Source of the DNA: Teichococcus wenyumeiae
Lineage (GTDB): Bacteria; Pseudomonadota; Alphaproteobacteria; Acetobacterales; Acetobacteraceae
Assembly: GCF_003696345.1 (NCBI RefSeq)
Contig: NZ_RFLX01000012.1
Span: 112,775 to 176,774, forward strand
Direction: 5' to 3'
Length of the DNA: 64,000 nucleotides
Program-made: the position numbers and the translations under genes
Shown: piece by piece, positions 47,890 through 56,483 of the stretch
Layout: each line of letters opens with the position of its first letter
Numbering within the stretch: position 1 is the stretch's first letter
Notes under the pieces: generated by a model
Database searches by the model: none
Told to the model about the DNA's origin: nothing
Seen by the model: only the letters and a program-made list of their open reading frames with translations

Positions 47890-49674
47890 GTGCAACACTC
47901 CGGACCCTGGCTGCGCCGCGCATTTTCCAGGCTTCGGTTTCGGTCCACCTCCGCCACACCACTTCCCGCCCCGCCCTCGCCCGAGGAACTGCCGGACCGG
48001 CAGGCGCTGGCGCGTGAGCGTGACCGCCTGCAGCGGCTGATCAACACCAACAGCGACTGGCTGTGGGAGGTCGATGCCCAGGGCCGCTACGTCTTTGTCT
48101 CCGAACATTCGCGGCATCTGCTGGGCTATGCGCCGGAGCAGATGCTCGGCCACACGCCCTTCGACTTCATGCCTCCGGAGGAAGCGGCGCGCGTCGGCGC
48201 CATCTTCGGCGGCATCATCGCCGGCAAGCAGCCTTTCTCCGGCCTGCTGAACCGCAACCGCCGCGCCGATGGGCGCATGGTGATCCTGGAAACCAGCGGC
48301 ATCCCGCTGCTGGCCGAGGACGGCACGCTGCTCGGCTACCGCGGCATCGACCGGGACGTGACGGAGCGGGAGGAGCGGGCGGCGCGGATCGACTACATGG
48401 CCCGCCACGATGCGCTGACGGGCCTCGGCAACCGCCCCGAATTCCTCAGCCGGCTCGATGCGCGGATGGCCTCCGGCGAGGTGCAGCCGCGCACCGCCGT
48501 GGTGCTGCTGGACCTCGATTTCTTCAAGGAGGTCAACGACCGCCTGGGCCATGCCAGCGGCGACGCGCTGCTGCGGCAGCTGGCGCAGCGGCTGCGTGAC
48601 CTTCTGCCGCCCGGCAGCCTCGGTGGCCGGCTGGGCGGCGACGAATTCGCGGTGATGCTGGCGGACCAGGATGTCTCGGATGCCATGGAGACCGCCACCG
48701 CCATCGTCGGCAGCCTCGCCGCGCCCTATGAGCTGGAGGGGCGGCAGGCGGTGATCGGCGTCAGCGCCGGGCTGGCCCTGGCGCCGCTGCATGCGCGGGA
48801 TGGCGCCACCCTGCTGCGCCGCGCCGACCTCGCGCTCTACCATGCCAAGCACCAGGGGCGCGGCCGCGTCTGCCTCTACAGCGCCGCGCTGGAAGTCAGT
48901 GCCCGCGCCGCCGAGGGGCTGGAGACCGCCCTGCGCCGCGCGGTGGCGGAGGAAGTGATCGGCGCCCTGTTCCAGCCCTTCTACGCGGCGCGGGAGCGCC
49001 GGATGCTGGGCTGCGCCGTGCTGCCCAGCTGGCACTGCGCGGAGGCTGGCCCGGTGGCGCCGGAGGTCTTCCTGCCACTGGCGGAAAAGACCGGGCTGAT
49101 CATCCCGCTGGGCGCCCTGCTGCTGCGCCAGGCTTGCGAGGCCGCGCGGCAATGGCCCCCGGCGCTGCGGGTGCAGGTGCCCGCCAGCGCCGTGCAGCTG
49201 CGCGACCCGCATTTCCCGGCCCTGGTGGAGGACACGCTGCAAGCCAGTGGGCTGGCGCCGCATCGCCTGCGCATCTCCGTCACCGAGGCCATGCTGAACG
49301 AGGCCCAGGGCGCCGCCGCCCGCACATTGTGCAAGCTGCGCGCGCTGGGTGTCTCGGTCGCGCTGGACAGCTTCGGCGACAGCGCCATGGCCGTCACCAC
49401 CCTGCTCTCCTTCCCCTTCGACCGCCTGCGCCTGGGCGGTGCGCCGGTGCGCAGTGTCGCCACCGAGCCCTCCGCCAGTGTGGCGCGGGCCCTCACCGGG
49501 CTGGCGCTGCGGCTGGGCATGGCGGTGGACATGGTGGGGGTGCAGAGCCCGCAGCAATGGCGGGCGGCGCTGGAACTGGGCTGCGAGGAGGTGCAGGGCG
49601 AGCTGCTCTGCGCGCCCCGCGCCGCCCCGCTGGTGCTGGAGGAACTCTTCTGCGCCCCGGCGCCGCTGGCCTGA
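47890..49674 (+). CDS. PAS-GGDEF protein with degenerate EAL domain
   Basis: 594 residues from GTG 47890, where AAGG lies 7 nt upstream; GTG 47830 is an alternative. A PAS domain (residues about 48-170: SDWLWEVDAQGRYVFVSEHS to GYRGIDRDVTEREERAARID) is followed by a GGDEF domain (HDALTGLGNR and RLGGDEFAVMLADQD, catalytic motif intact, no RxxD inhibitory site 5 residues upstream). The C-terminal EAL-fold domain is degenerate: the EAL motif reads CAVL, DDFG reads DSFG, and the ETxxQ-region Glu is lost, although VTEAML and CEEVQGELL remain. Probably makes c-di-GMP and uses the EAL fold for binding or regulation. Confidence 0.9.
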   Translation: MQHSGPWLRRAFSRLRFRSTSATPLPAPPSPEELPDRQALARERDRLQRLINTNSDWLWEVDAQGRYVFVSEHSRHLLGYAPEQMLGHTPFDFMPPEEAARVGAIFGGIIAGKQPFSGLLNRNRRADGRMVILETSGIPLLAEDGTLLGYRGIDRDVTEREERAARIDYMARHDALTGLGNRPEFLSRLDARMASGEVQPRTAVVLLDLDFFKEVNDRLGHASGDALLRQLAQRLRDLLPPGSLGGRLGGDEFAVMLADQDVSDAMETATAIVGSLAAPYELEGRQAVIGVSAGLALAPLHARDGATLLRRADLALYHAKHQGRGRVCLYSAALEVSARAAEGLETALRRAVAEEVIGALFQPFYAARERRMLGCAVLPSWHCAEAGPVAPEVFLPLAEKTGLIIPLGALLLRQACEAARQWPPALRVQVPASAVQLRDPHFPALVEDTLQASGLAPHRLRISVTEAMLNEAQGAAARTLCKLRALGVSVALDSFGDSAMAVTTLLSFPFDRLRLGGAPVRSVATEPSASVARALTGLALRLGMAVDMVGVQSPQQWRAALELGCEEVQGELLCAPRAAPLVLEELFCAPAPLA

Positions 49675-49846
49675 GGCTCAGGGCGCCGCGGCGGCCTCGC
49701 GCACCGGCCGCAGCCTGCTCAAATACTGCGCCCAGAGCGTCGGTATCCTCCGGCGGCAGGCGGAAGCGATAGCCTCCATGATCTCCACCGTGTCGTTCCG
49801 CCGCCCAGCGAGGCCGTGGGTGCTTTCAACTCGGCCTTATCGATCT

Positions 49847-50797
49847 TTATCCAGGCTTTGCTGGCCTGCGCCGCCGCGCCGAGAGATCCTGCCGCAGCAG
49901 CTCGTTGTTCAGCGTGAAGGCCGCGACGGTGCCCTGCGCCGCCGCCACGATGGCCATCTGCAAACTAGGGGAAGCATCGCCGGCGACGAAAAGGCCCGGC
50001 ACCTCGGTCGCGCCGTGCTTGTCGGCGCGCAGGCTGCCCGTCTTGGTCAGCTGGCACCCCAGGCGCTGCCCCAGCGCGGAGCGCTGGTGCGTGGGCATGG
50101 CCAGGAACAGCCCTTCCACCGGCAGGACCTCGCCGCCCGCGAAGCGCATGCCGCGGAGGCGCCCTTCCGCGATCTCCAGTCCCGCCAAGGCTTCTTCCCG
50201 TAAGCCGATGCCGAGCGGTGCCAGATGCCGCCGCTCCCGCGCCGCCAGGGGCAGGCCGTTGGTGCAGAGGGTCAGGTTCTGGCTCCAGCCGCGCAGTTCC
50301 AGCGCCAGCCGCACGCCCAGCATGCCCTGCCCATAAATAGCGAGAACACGATCGGCATTTTCGAAGCCATCGCAATAAGGGCAGTGCCAGGCATCGCGAC
50401 CATAGACCTCGCTCAGCCCGGGCAGATCCGGCAACGCGTCCACAAGCCCTGTGGCCAACAGCAAGGTCCGGGCCTGGACCGGGCGCGAGTGCTGGCGGAG
50501 GGAGACGGTGAAGCCCTGCTCCTTCCGCTCCGCCTCCAGCACCTCGGCAGGCAGCAGCCGGATGCCGGGATAGGTAGCCAGTTCCTCATGCGCCCTGGCG
50601 CGGAACTCGGCCGGGTCGATGCCATCACGGGACAGGAAGCCGTGCATGGCGTGGGACGGCGCATTGCGATAGGTGCCGGAATCGCACAGCAGCACCCGCC
50701 GCCGCGCCCGCCCCAGCAGAAGCGCGGCGCTCAAGCCGGCCGGGCCGCCGCCGACGATCACGGCGTCCCAGGCCCCGCCTTCATTCACCTCGTCCAC
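49847..50797 (-). CDS. TrxB-like NAD(P)/FAD-dependent oxidoreductase
   Basis: 316 residues. FAD motif VIVGGGPAGLSAALLLGRAR, then a redox-type CxxC in the variant AWHCPYCDGFENADRVLAI, and the C-terminal FAD motif VPGLFVAGDASPSLQMAIVA. It shares the low-molecular-weight thioredoxin reductase fold but has CPYCDG rather than CATCDG, and the NADPH-loop reads YGQGMLGVRLALELRGW rather than GGGNSA, so it may not reduce thioredoxin. The true trxB is at 5114. The start is divergent to nothing; nrdB lies upstream on the same strand. Confidence 0.85.
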   Translation of the reverse strand: MDEVNEGGAWDAVIVGGGPAGLSAALLLGRARRRVLLCDSGTYRNAPSHAMHGFLSRDGIDPAEFRARAHEELATYPGIRLLPAEVLEAERKEQGFTVSLRQHSRPVQARTLLLATGLVDALPDLPGLSEVYGRDAWHCPYCDGFENADRVLAIYGQGMLGVRLALELRGWSQNLTLCTNGLPLAARERRHLAPLGIGLREEALAGLEIAEGRLRGMRFAGGEVLPVEGLFLAMPTHQRSALGQRLGCQLTKTGSLRADKHGATEVPGLFVAGDASPSLQMAIVAAAQGTVAAFTLNNELLRQDLSARRRRPAKPG

Positions 50798-50807
50798 GGT
50801 TGGGGCC

Positions 50808-50831
50808 CTTCCCGCCGTTCCAGGCGGGAAG
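50808..50831 (-). terminator. Hairpin between nrdB and the TrxB-like gene
   Basis: CTTCCCGCC and GGCGGGAAG (perfect 9-bp stem, 6-nt loop) lie 39 bp beyond the nrdB stop. No U-tract follows on the minus strand. It may terminate or attenuate nrdBA transcription before the flavoprotein gene, whose start is 11 bp further. Confidence 0.45.
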
Positions 50832-50869
50832 AACGGGTCATGCGGGCAAGAGTTCCAGCCGGCGTCAGG

Positions 50870-51976
50870 TCAATCCCAGCTCAGCGCGCCGCCGTTCTGG
50901 TATTCGATCACCCGCGTCTCGAAGAAGTTCTTCTCCTTCTTCAGGTCCATCACCTCGGACATCCAGGGGAACGGGTTCTCCGTCTCCGGGAAGAGCGGCG
51001 CGAGGCCGAGCTGCGCGCAGCGGCGGTTGGTGATGAAGTGCATGTACTGCTCGCACAGCGCCGCGTTCAGGCCCAGAAATCCGCGCGGCATGGTGTCGCG
51101 GCCATAGGCCACTTCCAGCTCGCAGGCCTCCCGCAGCATCTCGCGCACCTCCCCGGCGAATTCCGCCGTCCAGAGGCCGGGATTCTCCGCCCGGATCTGG
51201 TTGATGACATCGATGCCGAAGTTCAGGTGGATGCTCTCGTCGCGCAGGATGTACTGATACTGCTCGGCGATGCCCACCATCTTGCCGCGCCGTCCCAGCG
51301 ACAGGATCTGCGCGAAGCCGGTGTAGAACCACATGCCCTCGAAGACGACATAGAAGGCGATGAGGTCGCGCAGGAAGGCGCGGTCGTTCTCCGGCGTGCC
51401 GGTGGCAAAGGCGGAGTCCGAGAGGTTCTGCGTATACTTCAGCGCCCAGGCCGCCTTGGCGGTGATGGCGGGCACCTCGCGGTACATGTTGAACAGCTCG
51501 CCCTCATCCAGGCCGAGGCTTTCCACGATGTACTGGAAGGTATGCGTGTGCACCGCTTCCTCGAAGGCCTGGCGCAGCAGGTACTGGCGGCATTCCGGGT
51601 TGGTCAGGTGGCGGTAGACGGCCAGCACGATGTTGTTGGCGACCAGGGATTCGCTGGTGGCGAAGAAGCCCAGGTTGCGCTTCACGGCGTGCCGCTCCTC
51701 CTCCGTCAGCGCGTCGCGCGACTTCCACTGGGCGATGTCCGCCTGCATGGAGACCTCGGTCGGCATCCAGTGGTTGTTGCAGCCGGCGAGGTACTTTTCC
51801 CAGGCCCAGCGGTACTTCAGCGGCAGCAGCTGGTTCACGTCGGCGCGGCAATTGATCATCGCCTTGTCATCGACCGAGACGCGCGCGGCGCCCTGGGTGA
51901 TCTCGCCCAGGCCGGTGGCATCCGCCACCGGCTTCTCGGCCTCGCCATCGCCCCAGCTCAGGATATTGGTGTCCAT
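50870..51976 (-). CDS. nrdB: Ribonucleotide reductase small subunit, class Ic-like (Phe at radical position)
   Basis: 368 residues. Forms the metal cofactor that starts the radical chemistry of NrdA. Predicted metal ligands: E109 ([10 protein letters not shown]), E140 and H143 (EEAVHTHTF), E213 (VFEGMWFY), and E247 and H250 ([10 protein letters not shown]). Seven residues after E140, where E. coli has radical Tyr122, there is Phe147. The same substitution and the neighbouring EEAVHTHTF block occur in the Chlamydia trachomatis class Ic subunit, which uses a Mn/Fe cofactor instead of a Tyr radical. The C-terminal [16 protein letters not shown] tail is the usual R1-binding end. Downstream of nrdA, 15 bp apart. 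Confidence 0.93.
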   Translation of the reverse strand: MDTNILSWGDGEAEKPVADATGLGEITQGAARVSVDDKAMINCRADVNQLLPLKYRWAWEKYLAGCNNHWMPTEVSMQADIAQWKSRDALTEEERHAVKRNLGFFATSESLVANNIVLAVYRHLTNPECRQYLLRQAFEEAVHTHTFQYIVESLGLDEGELFNMYREVPAITAKAAWALKYTQNLSDSAFATGTPENDRAFLRDLIAFYVVFEGMWFYTGFAQILSLGRRGKMVGIAEQYQYILRDESIHLNFGIDVINQIRAENPGLWTAEFAGEVREMLREACELEVAYGRDTMPRGFLGLNAALCEQYMHFITNRRCAQLGLAPLFPETENPFPWMSEVMDLKKEKNFFETRVIEYQNGGALSWD

Positions 51977-51991
51977 GGTTGTCAGGCTTCC

Positions 51992-54787
51992 TTACTGGCA
52001 GGCTTCGCAGGTGGGGTCGTCGAGGGAGCAGACCTGCGGCGCGACGGGGGCGGGCGCCGGCGTGGGCTCCAGCTTCACGGCATTCAGCTTGCCGTCGCTC
52101 TTGCGGAGCGTGGACTTCTCCACATGCGTCGCCGCCTGGGTGCGCAAGTAGTAGGTGGTCTTGAGGCCGCGCTTCCAGGCCAGGCGATAGAGCTGGTCCA
52201 GCTTCCGGCCATTCGGGTTGGCCAGGTAGAGGTTCAGCGACTGCGCCTGGTCGATCCACTTCTGCCGGCGCGCCGCGGCTTCCACCAGCCAGGAGGGGTC
52301 CACCTCGAAGGCCGTGGCATAGAGCGCCTTCAGGTCCTCCGGGATGCGGTCGATCGGGCCCAGGCTGCCGTCGTAGTACTTGAGGTCGGAGACCATCACC
52401 TGGTCCCACAGCCCGCGCGCCTTCAGGTCCCGCACCAGCGCCGGGTTCACCACCGTGAAATCGCCGGACATGTTGGCCTTCACGTAGAGGTTGCGGAAGG
52501 TCGGCTCGATGGACTGCGTGGCGCCGACGATGTTGGAGATCGTCGCCGTCGGCGCGATGGCCATGGTGTTGCTGTTGCGCATGCCGATGGTCTTCACCCG
52601 CTCGCGCAGCCCTTCCCAGTCCAGCGTCGCGGACTGGTCCAGCGCCTCGCCGCGCGCCTCGGAGACGAAGCGGATGCTGTCCACCGGCAGGATGCCCTGG
52701 CTCCAGAGCGAACCCTCGAAGGAGGCATAGGCACCGCGCTCGGCCGCCAGTTCCACCGAGGCCTCGATGGCGTGGTAGGAGATGACTTCCATGCTTTCAT
52801 CGGCGAAGCGCACGGCGTCGTCGGAGGCGATGGGCAGACGCAGCGCGTGCAGCGCGTCCTGGAAGCCCATGATGCCCATGCCGATCGGCCGGTGCCGCAG
52901 GTTGGAGCGGCGGGCCTGCGGAATGGTGTAGAAATTCACGTCGATGACGTTGTCCAGCATCCGCATCGCGGTGCGGATGGTGCGGGCCAGCCGCTCGCGA
53001 TCCAGGCCCTTCTCCGTCACGTGCTGGCCCAGGTTGATGGAACCCAGGTTGCAGACCGCCACTTCGCTGTCGGACGTGTTCAGCGTGATCTCGGTGCAGA
53101 GATTGGAGGAATGCACCACGCCGGCATGCCGCTGTGGCGAGCGCAGGTTGCACGGGTCCTTGAAGGTCATCCAGGGATGGCCGGTCTCGAAGAGCATGGT
53201 CAGCATGCGGCGCCACAGGTCCAGGGCGCGCACGGTCTTATGCACCTTCAGCTCGCCGGCACGGGCCTTGGCCTCGTAGCGCTCATAGGCCTCCTTGAAG
53301 GCGATGCCATAGAGGTCGTGCAGGTCCGGCGTCTCGTCCGGGGAGAAGAGCGTCCACTCGCCATCCTGCTCCACGCGCTGCATGAAGAGATCCGGCACCC
53401 AGTTGGCCGTGTTCATGTCATGCGTGCGGCGGCGGTCGTCGCCGGTGTTCTTGCGCAGGTCGAGGAATTCCTCGACGTCGATGTGCCAGGTTTCCAGATA
53501 GGCGCAGACGGCGCCCTTGCGCTTGCCGCCCTGGTTCACCGCGATGGCGGTGTCATTGGCCACCTTCAGGAAGGGCACCACGCCCTGGCTCTGCCCGTTG
53601 GTGCCGCGGATATGCGCGCCGAGGCCACGCACCCGCGTCCAGCTGTTGCCGATGCCGCCGGAGAACTTGGACAGCATGGCATTGTCCTTGATGGCGGCGA
53701 AGATGCCATCGAGGTCGTCCGGCACGCTGGTCAGGAAGCAGGAAGACAGCTGCGAATGCCGCGTGCCGCTGTTGAACAGCGTCGGCGTCGAGCACATGAA
53801 GTCGAAGGAGGAGAGCAGGTTGTAGAATTCGATCGCCCGCTCCTCGCGGTCGATCTCGTTCAGCGCCAGGCCCATGGCGACGCGCATGAAGAAGGCCTGC
53901 GGCATCTCGAAGCGCGTGCCGTCATTGTGCAGCAGGTAGCGGTCGTACAGCGTCTGGAAGCCGAGATACTGGAACTGCAGGTCCCGCTCCGGCTTCAGGG
54001 CGGCGCCCAGGCGCTTCAGGTCGAAGCGCGCCAGCTCCGGGTTCAGCAGCTGCACCTCGACGCCCTTGGCGACATAGGCCACGAAATACTCGGGATAGGC
54101 CGCCGCCATCTCGGCCTGGGATTGCGCCGCCCTGCCCTGCACGAACTGCGTCGCCTCGCGCCGCGCCACCGCCAGCAGCAGCCGGGCGGAGACATAGGCG
54201 TAGTTCGGCTCCTGCTCGATCAGCGTGCGGGCGGCCAGGATCGGCGCCTGGGCCAGTTCTTCCTCGCTGATGCCGTCGTAGAGGTTGCGGCGGGCCTCGA
54301 CCAGCACCGGCTCCGGCGTCACATCGCTCAGGCCGACACAGGATTCGGCCACCAGCGCCGCCAGCGCCGCCTCGTCCAGCGGGCGCAGCGTGCCGTCGGC
54401 GCCGCGCACATGCAGCACCGGCGCGGCCGGCACCTGCGCCGCCGCGGCGCGCTCGCGCTTGCGGTCCTCCCGGTACAGGACATAGGCGCGGGCCACCTTG
54501 TGGTGGCCGTTGCGCATCAGCGCCAGCTCCACCTGGTCCTGGATGTCCTCAATATGCAGCGTCTGGGTGCCATGCCGGGTCAGGGCGGCGACCACCTGCT
54601 CCGTCAGTTCCTCCACCACCTCATGGATGCGGTGGGAAGCGGCGGCGGAGGCGCCCTCCACGGCCAGGAAGGCCTTGGTCATGGCGCGGCTGATCTTGCC
54701 CGGGTCGAAGGACGCGGGCCGGCCATCACGGCGCAGGATCTGCAGCGTCGTGGTGACGGGTCGGGCAGCGAGGTGGGTGTCAGGCAT
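51992..54787 (-). CDS. nrdA: Ribonucleotide reductase large subunit, class I
   Basis: 931 residues. Reduces ribonucleoside diphosphates to deoxyribonucleotides with NrdB. An ATP-cone covers about residues 12-100 (LQILRRDGRPASFDPGKISR) and a second cone-like segment about 120-210 (VLHVRGADGTLRPLDEAALA). The catalytic core has the first redox Cys (SQLSSCFLTSV), the NxCxE site (SSNLCTEITL), and the second Cys (VAVCNLGSINLG). The C-terminal redox pair is CSLDDPTCEACQ. Long for class Ia and closer to the NrdA type that goes with class Ic small subunits. First gene of the nrdAB operon; the control region is upstream (54788-55000). Confidence 0.95.
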   Translation of the reverse strand: MPDTHLAARPVTTTLQILRRDGRPASFDPGKISRAMTKAFLAVEGASAAASHRIHEVVEELTEQVVAALTRHGTQTLHIEDIQDQVELALMRNGHHKVARAYVLYREDRKRERAAAAQVPAAPVLHVRGADGTLRPLDEAALAALVAESCVGLSDVTPEPVLVEARRNLYDGISEEELAQAPILAARTLIEQEPNYAYVSARLLLAVARREATQFVQGRAAQSQAEMAAAYPEYFVAYVAKGVEVQLLNPELARFDLKRLGAALKPERDLQFQYLGFQTLYDRYLLHNDGTRFEMPQAFFMRVAMGLALNEIDREERAIEFYNLLSSFDFMCSTPTLFNSGTRHSQLSSCFLTSVPDDLDGIFAAIKDNAMLSKFSGGIGNSWTRVRGLGAHIRGTNGQSQGVVPFLKVANDTAIAVNQGGKRKGAVCAYLETWHIDVEEFLDLRKNTGDDRRRTHDMNTANWVPDLFMQRVEQDGEWTLFSPDETPDLHDLYGIAFKEAYERYEAKARAGELKVHKTVRALDLWRRMLTMLFETGHPWMTFKDPCNLRSPQRHAGVVHSSNLCTEITLNTSDSEVAVCNLGSINLGQHVTEKGLDRERLARTIRTAMRMLDNVIDVNFYTIPQARRSNLRHRPIGMGIMGFQDALHALRLPIASDDAVRFADESMEVISYHAIEASVELAAERGAYASFEGSLWSQGILPVDSIRFVSEARGEALDQSATLDWEGLRERVKTIGMRNSNTMAIAPTATISNIVGATQSIEPTFRNLYVKANMSGDFTVVNPALVRDLKARGLWDQVMVSDLKYYDGSLGPIDRIPEDLKALYATAFEVDPSWLVEAAARRQKWIDQAQSLNLYLANPNGRKLDQLYRLAWKRGLKTTYYLRTQAATHVEKSTLRKSDGKLNAVKLEPTPAPAPVAPQVCSLDDPTCEACQ

Positions 54788-54830
54788 GGCGGGCCCCTCA
54801 GAAAATGGTCAGTGCCAAGACGCACTGAAG

Positions 54831-54993
54831 TTGCGAATCGATGCGCTGATTCGCAATTCGGTTGCGGCTCACTTAAAGCTTCCCGCACCCAACATCTAGT
54901 CACCTTATCAGGTTTCGACACTAGATATGGGAATAAAGCTGTGGATTTTGCGTAGTTTGCAATTGACGCGAGTCGTCCTTGATGTTGTCCACA
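54831..54993 (-). promoter_or_regulatory. nrdAB control region with inverted repeats and DnaA-box-like sites
   Basis: Three elements lie upstream of nrdA. A perfect 9-bp inverted repeat TTGCGAATC/GATTCGCAA (54831-54856, 8-nt spacer) is close to the start. Two inverted boxes, CCAACATCTAGTCAC (54889-54903) and GACACTAGATATGGG (54917-54931), share ATCTAGT/ACTAGAT and resemble NrdR boxes. TTGTCCACA (54985-54993) and TGTGGATTT (54940-54948) resemble DnaA boxes. NrdR and DnaA control of nrdAB is known in other bacteria; here it is inferred. The box spacing is 25 bp centre to centre, shorter than the common 31-32 bp. Confidence 0.5.
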
Positions 54994-55137
54994 GGGGGCG
55001 CTAGAGCCCGCCTGTTCACACCCTTTCGCGGCATCGCCCCCCAGGCCGTTGTTCCTCCGCCCTCTTCGCTGTCGCGGCGAATGGCGGTGGAAAGACCCCG
55101 CGCCCATGTCCCCCGTCCCGCCGGAGCCACACCTGCC

Positions 55138-56313
55138 ATGAATCACTATGACGCTATCGTGCTCGGCGCCGGCGCGGCCGGGTTGATGGCGGCCATCAGC
55201 GCCGGTCAGCGGGGCCGGAAGGTGCTGGTGCTGGACCATGCGCCGCAGGTGGGCTCCAAGATCCTCATCTCCGGCGGCGGGCGGTGCAACTTCACCAATA
55301 CGGGCACGGTGCCGGACCGCTTCCTCTCCGCGAACCCGCATTTCGCCCGCTCGGCACTCGCGCGCTATACGCCGCGCCACTTCATCGAGCTGGTGCAGAA
55401 GCACCGCATCCCCTTCCACGAGAAGACGCTGGGGCAGTTGTTCTGCGACCATTCGGCGCGGGACATCGTGGCCATGCTGCTGGCCGAATGCACGGCGGCG
55501 GGGGTGGAGATCCGCACCGGCACCCGCGTCATCGAGGTGAGCAAGCCCGACCACTTCCGGGTGGAAACCTCCCGCGGCACCGCCACCGCGCCCGCGCTGG
55601 TGCTGGCCACCGGCGGGCTGTCCATCCCCAAGATGGGTGCCACCGGCCTGTCGCTGGACCTTGCCCGTCGCTTCGGCCTGCCGCTGGTGGAAACCCGCCC
55701 CGGCCTGGTGCCGCTGACCTTCGAGGGCGAGATGCTGGCGCTGATGCGCCCGCTTTCCGGCGTGGCGCTGCCGGCGGTGGCGCGCGCTGGCCGCGCCAAG
55801 TTCCCGGAAGCGGTGCTCTTCACCCACCGTGGCCTGTCCGGCCCGGCCATCCTGCAGATCTCCTCCTACTGGCGCCCCGGCCAGCCCATCGCGCTGGACC
55901 TGCTGCCCGGCCAGGACCCCACCGCCCTGCTGCTGGAACGCAAGAAGGCCCGCCCGCGCGCCGAGCCGCGCACGATCCTGGCCGAGTTCCTGCCGCAGCG
56001 GCTGGCCCAGGCCCTGGCGGAAGCCTGGCTGCCGCCGGCCGAGATGGCCAACCAGACCGACAAGGCGCTGCGGGCGGTGGGCGAGCGGCTGCGGTCGCTC
56101 TCCCTCACCCCCGCCGGCACCGAGGGCTATGCCAAGGCCGAGGTCATGCTGGGCGGGGTGGATACCAATGCCCTCTCCTCCCGCAGCCTGGAGGCCAAGG
56201 CGGTGCCCGGCCTCTTCGTGGTGGGCGAGGCCGTGGACGTCACCGGCTGGCTGGGCGGCTACAACTTCCAATGGGCCTGGGCCAGCGGCTGGTGCGCGGG
56301 AGAGGCGATCTGA
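55138..56313 (+). CDS. BaiN/HI0933-type NAD(P)/FAD-dependent flavoprotein
   Basis: 391 residues from ATG 55138 (MNHYDAIVLGAGAAGLMAAI); an upstream open frame is not supported. The FAD dinucleotide motif is at the start, followed by the family signature SKILISGGGRCNFTNT. Middle: KTLGQLFCDHSARDIVAMLL and LVLATGGLSIPKMGATGLSL. C-terminal VDTNALSSRSLEAKAVPGLF and TGWLGGYNFQWAWASGW are also diagnostic. Family members include a bile-acid dehydratase-like flavin protein and proteins linked to ribosome modification; the physiological role is open. Divergent from nrdA. Confidence 0.9.
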   Translation: MNHYDAIVLGAGAAGLMAAISAGQRGRKVLVLDHAPQVGSKILISGGGRCNFTNTGTVPDRFLSANPHFARSALARYTPRHFIELVQKHRIPFHEKTLGQLFCDHSARDIVAMLLAECTAAGVEIRTGTRVIEVSKPDHFRVETSRGTATAPALVLATGGLSIPKMGATGLSLDLARRFGLPLVETRPGLVPLTFEGEMLALMRPLSGVALPAVARAGRAKFPEAVLFTHRGLSGPAILQISSYWRPGQPIALDLLPGQDPTALLLERKKARPRAEPRTILAEFLPQRLAQALAEAWLPPAEMANQTDKALRAVGERLRSLSLTPAGTEGYAKAEVMLGGVDTNALSSRSLEAKAVPGLFVVGEAVDVTGWLGGYNFQWAWASGWCAGEAI

Positions 56314-56483
56314 GCGCAAAGCTGCGGCGCGGCAACCAGGACACAGTCGACACCATTTACACTGCGGTCACTCTTCTGGCCGATGATTCCCTCGCGACAG
56401 GGGCTCGATACCGTTTACCTTCGCCCCTGGCGTCAGGAAGCGGCCCGACAGGTAGCCCTGATCGCTCAGAAAGGCTCCGGCGT

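Noticed and set aside
49675..49846. Possible small minus-strand gene (MEAIASACRRRIPTLWAQYL...) between the GGDEF and TrxB-like genes
   Set aside because: The peptide looks partly protein-like, but it is only about 33-50 codons with no ribosome site, and alternative frames read equally well. I could not support it.
54889..54931. Confident NrdR box pair
   Set aside because: The boxes match only part of the consensus and their spacing (25 bp) is shorter than usual, so they are listed as similar, not assigned.
50225..54955. A 1,576-codon plus-strand open frame opposite nrdB and nrdA
   Set aside because: Antisense to the highly conserved nrdBA genes and low in sequence complexity; a GC-rich shadow.
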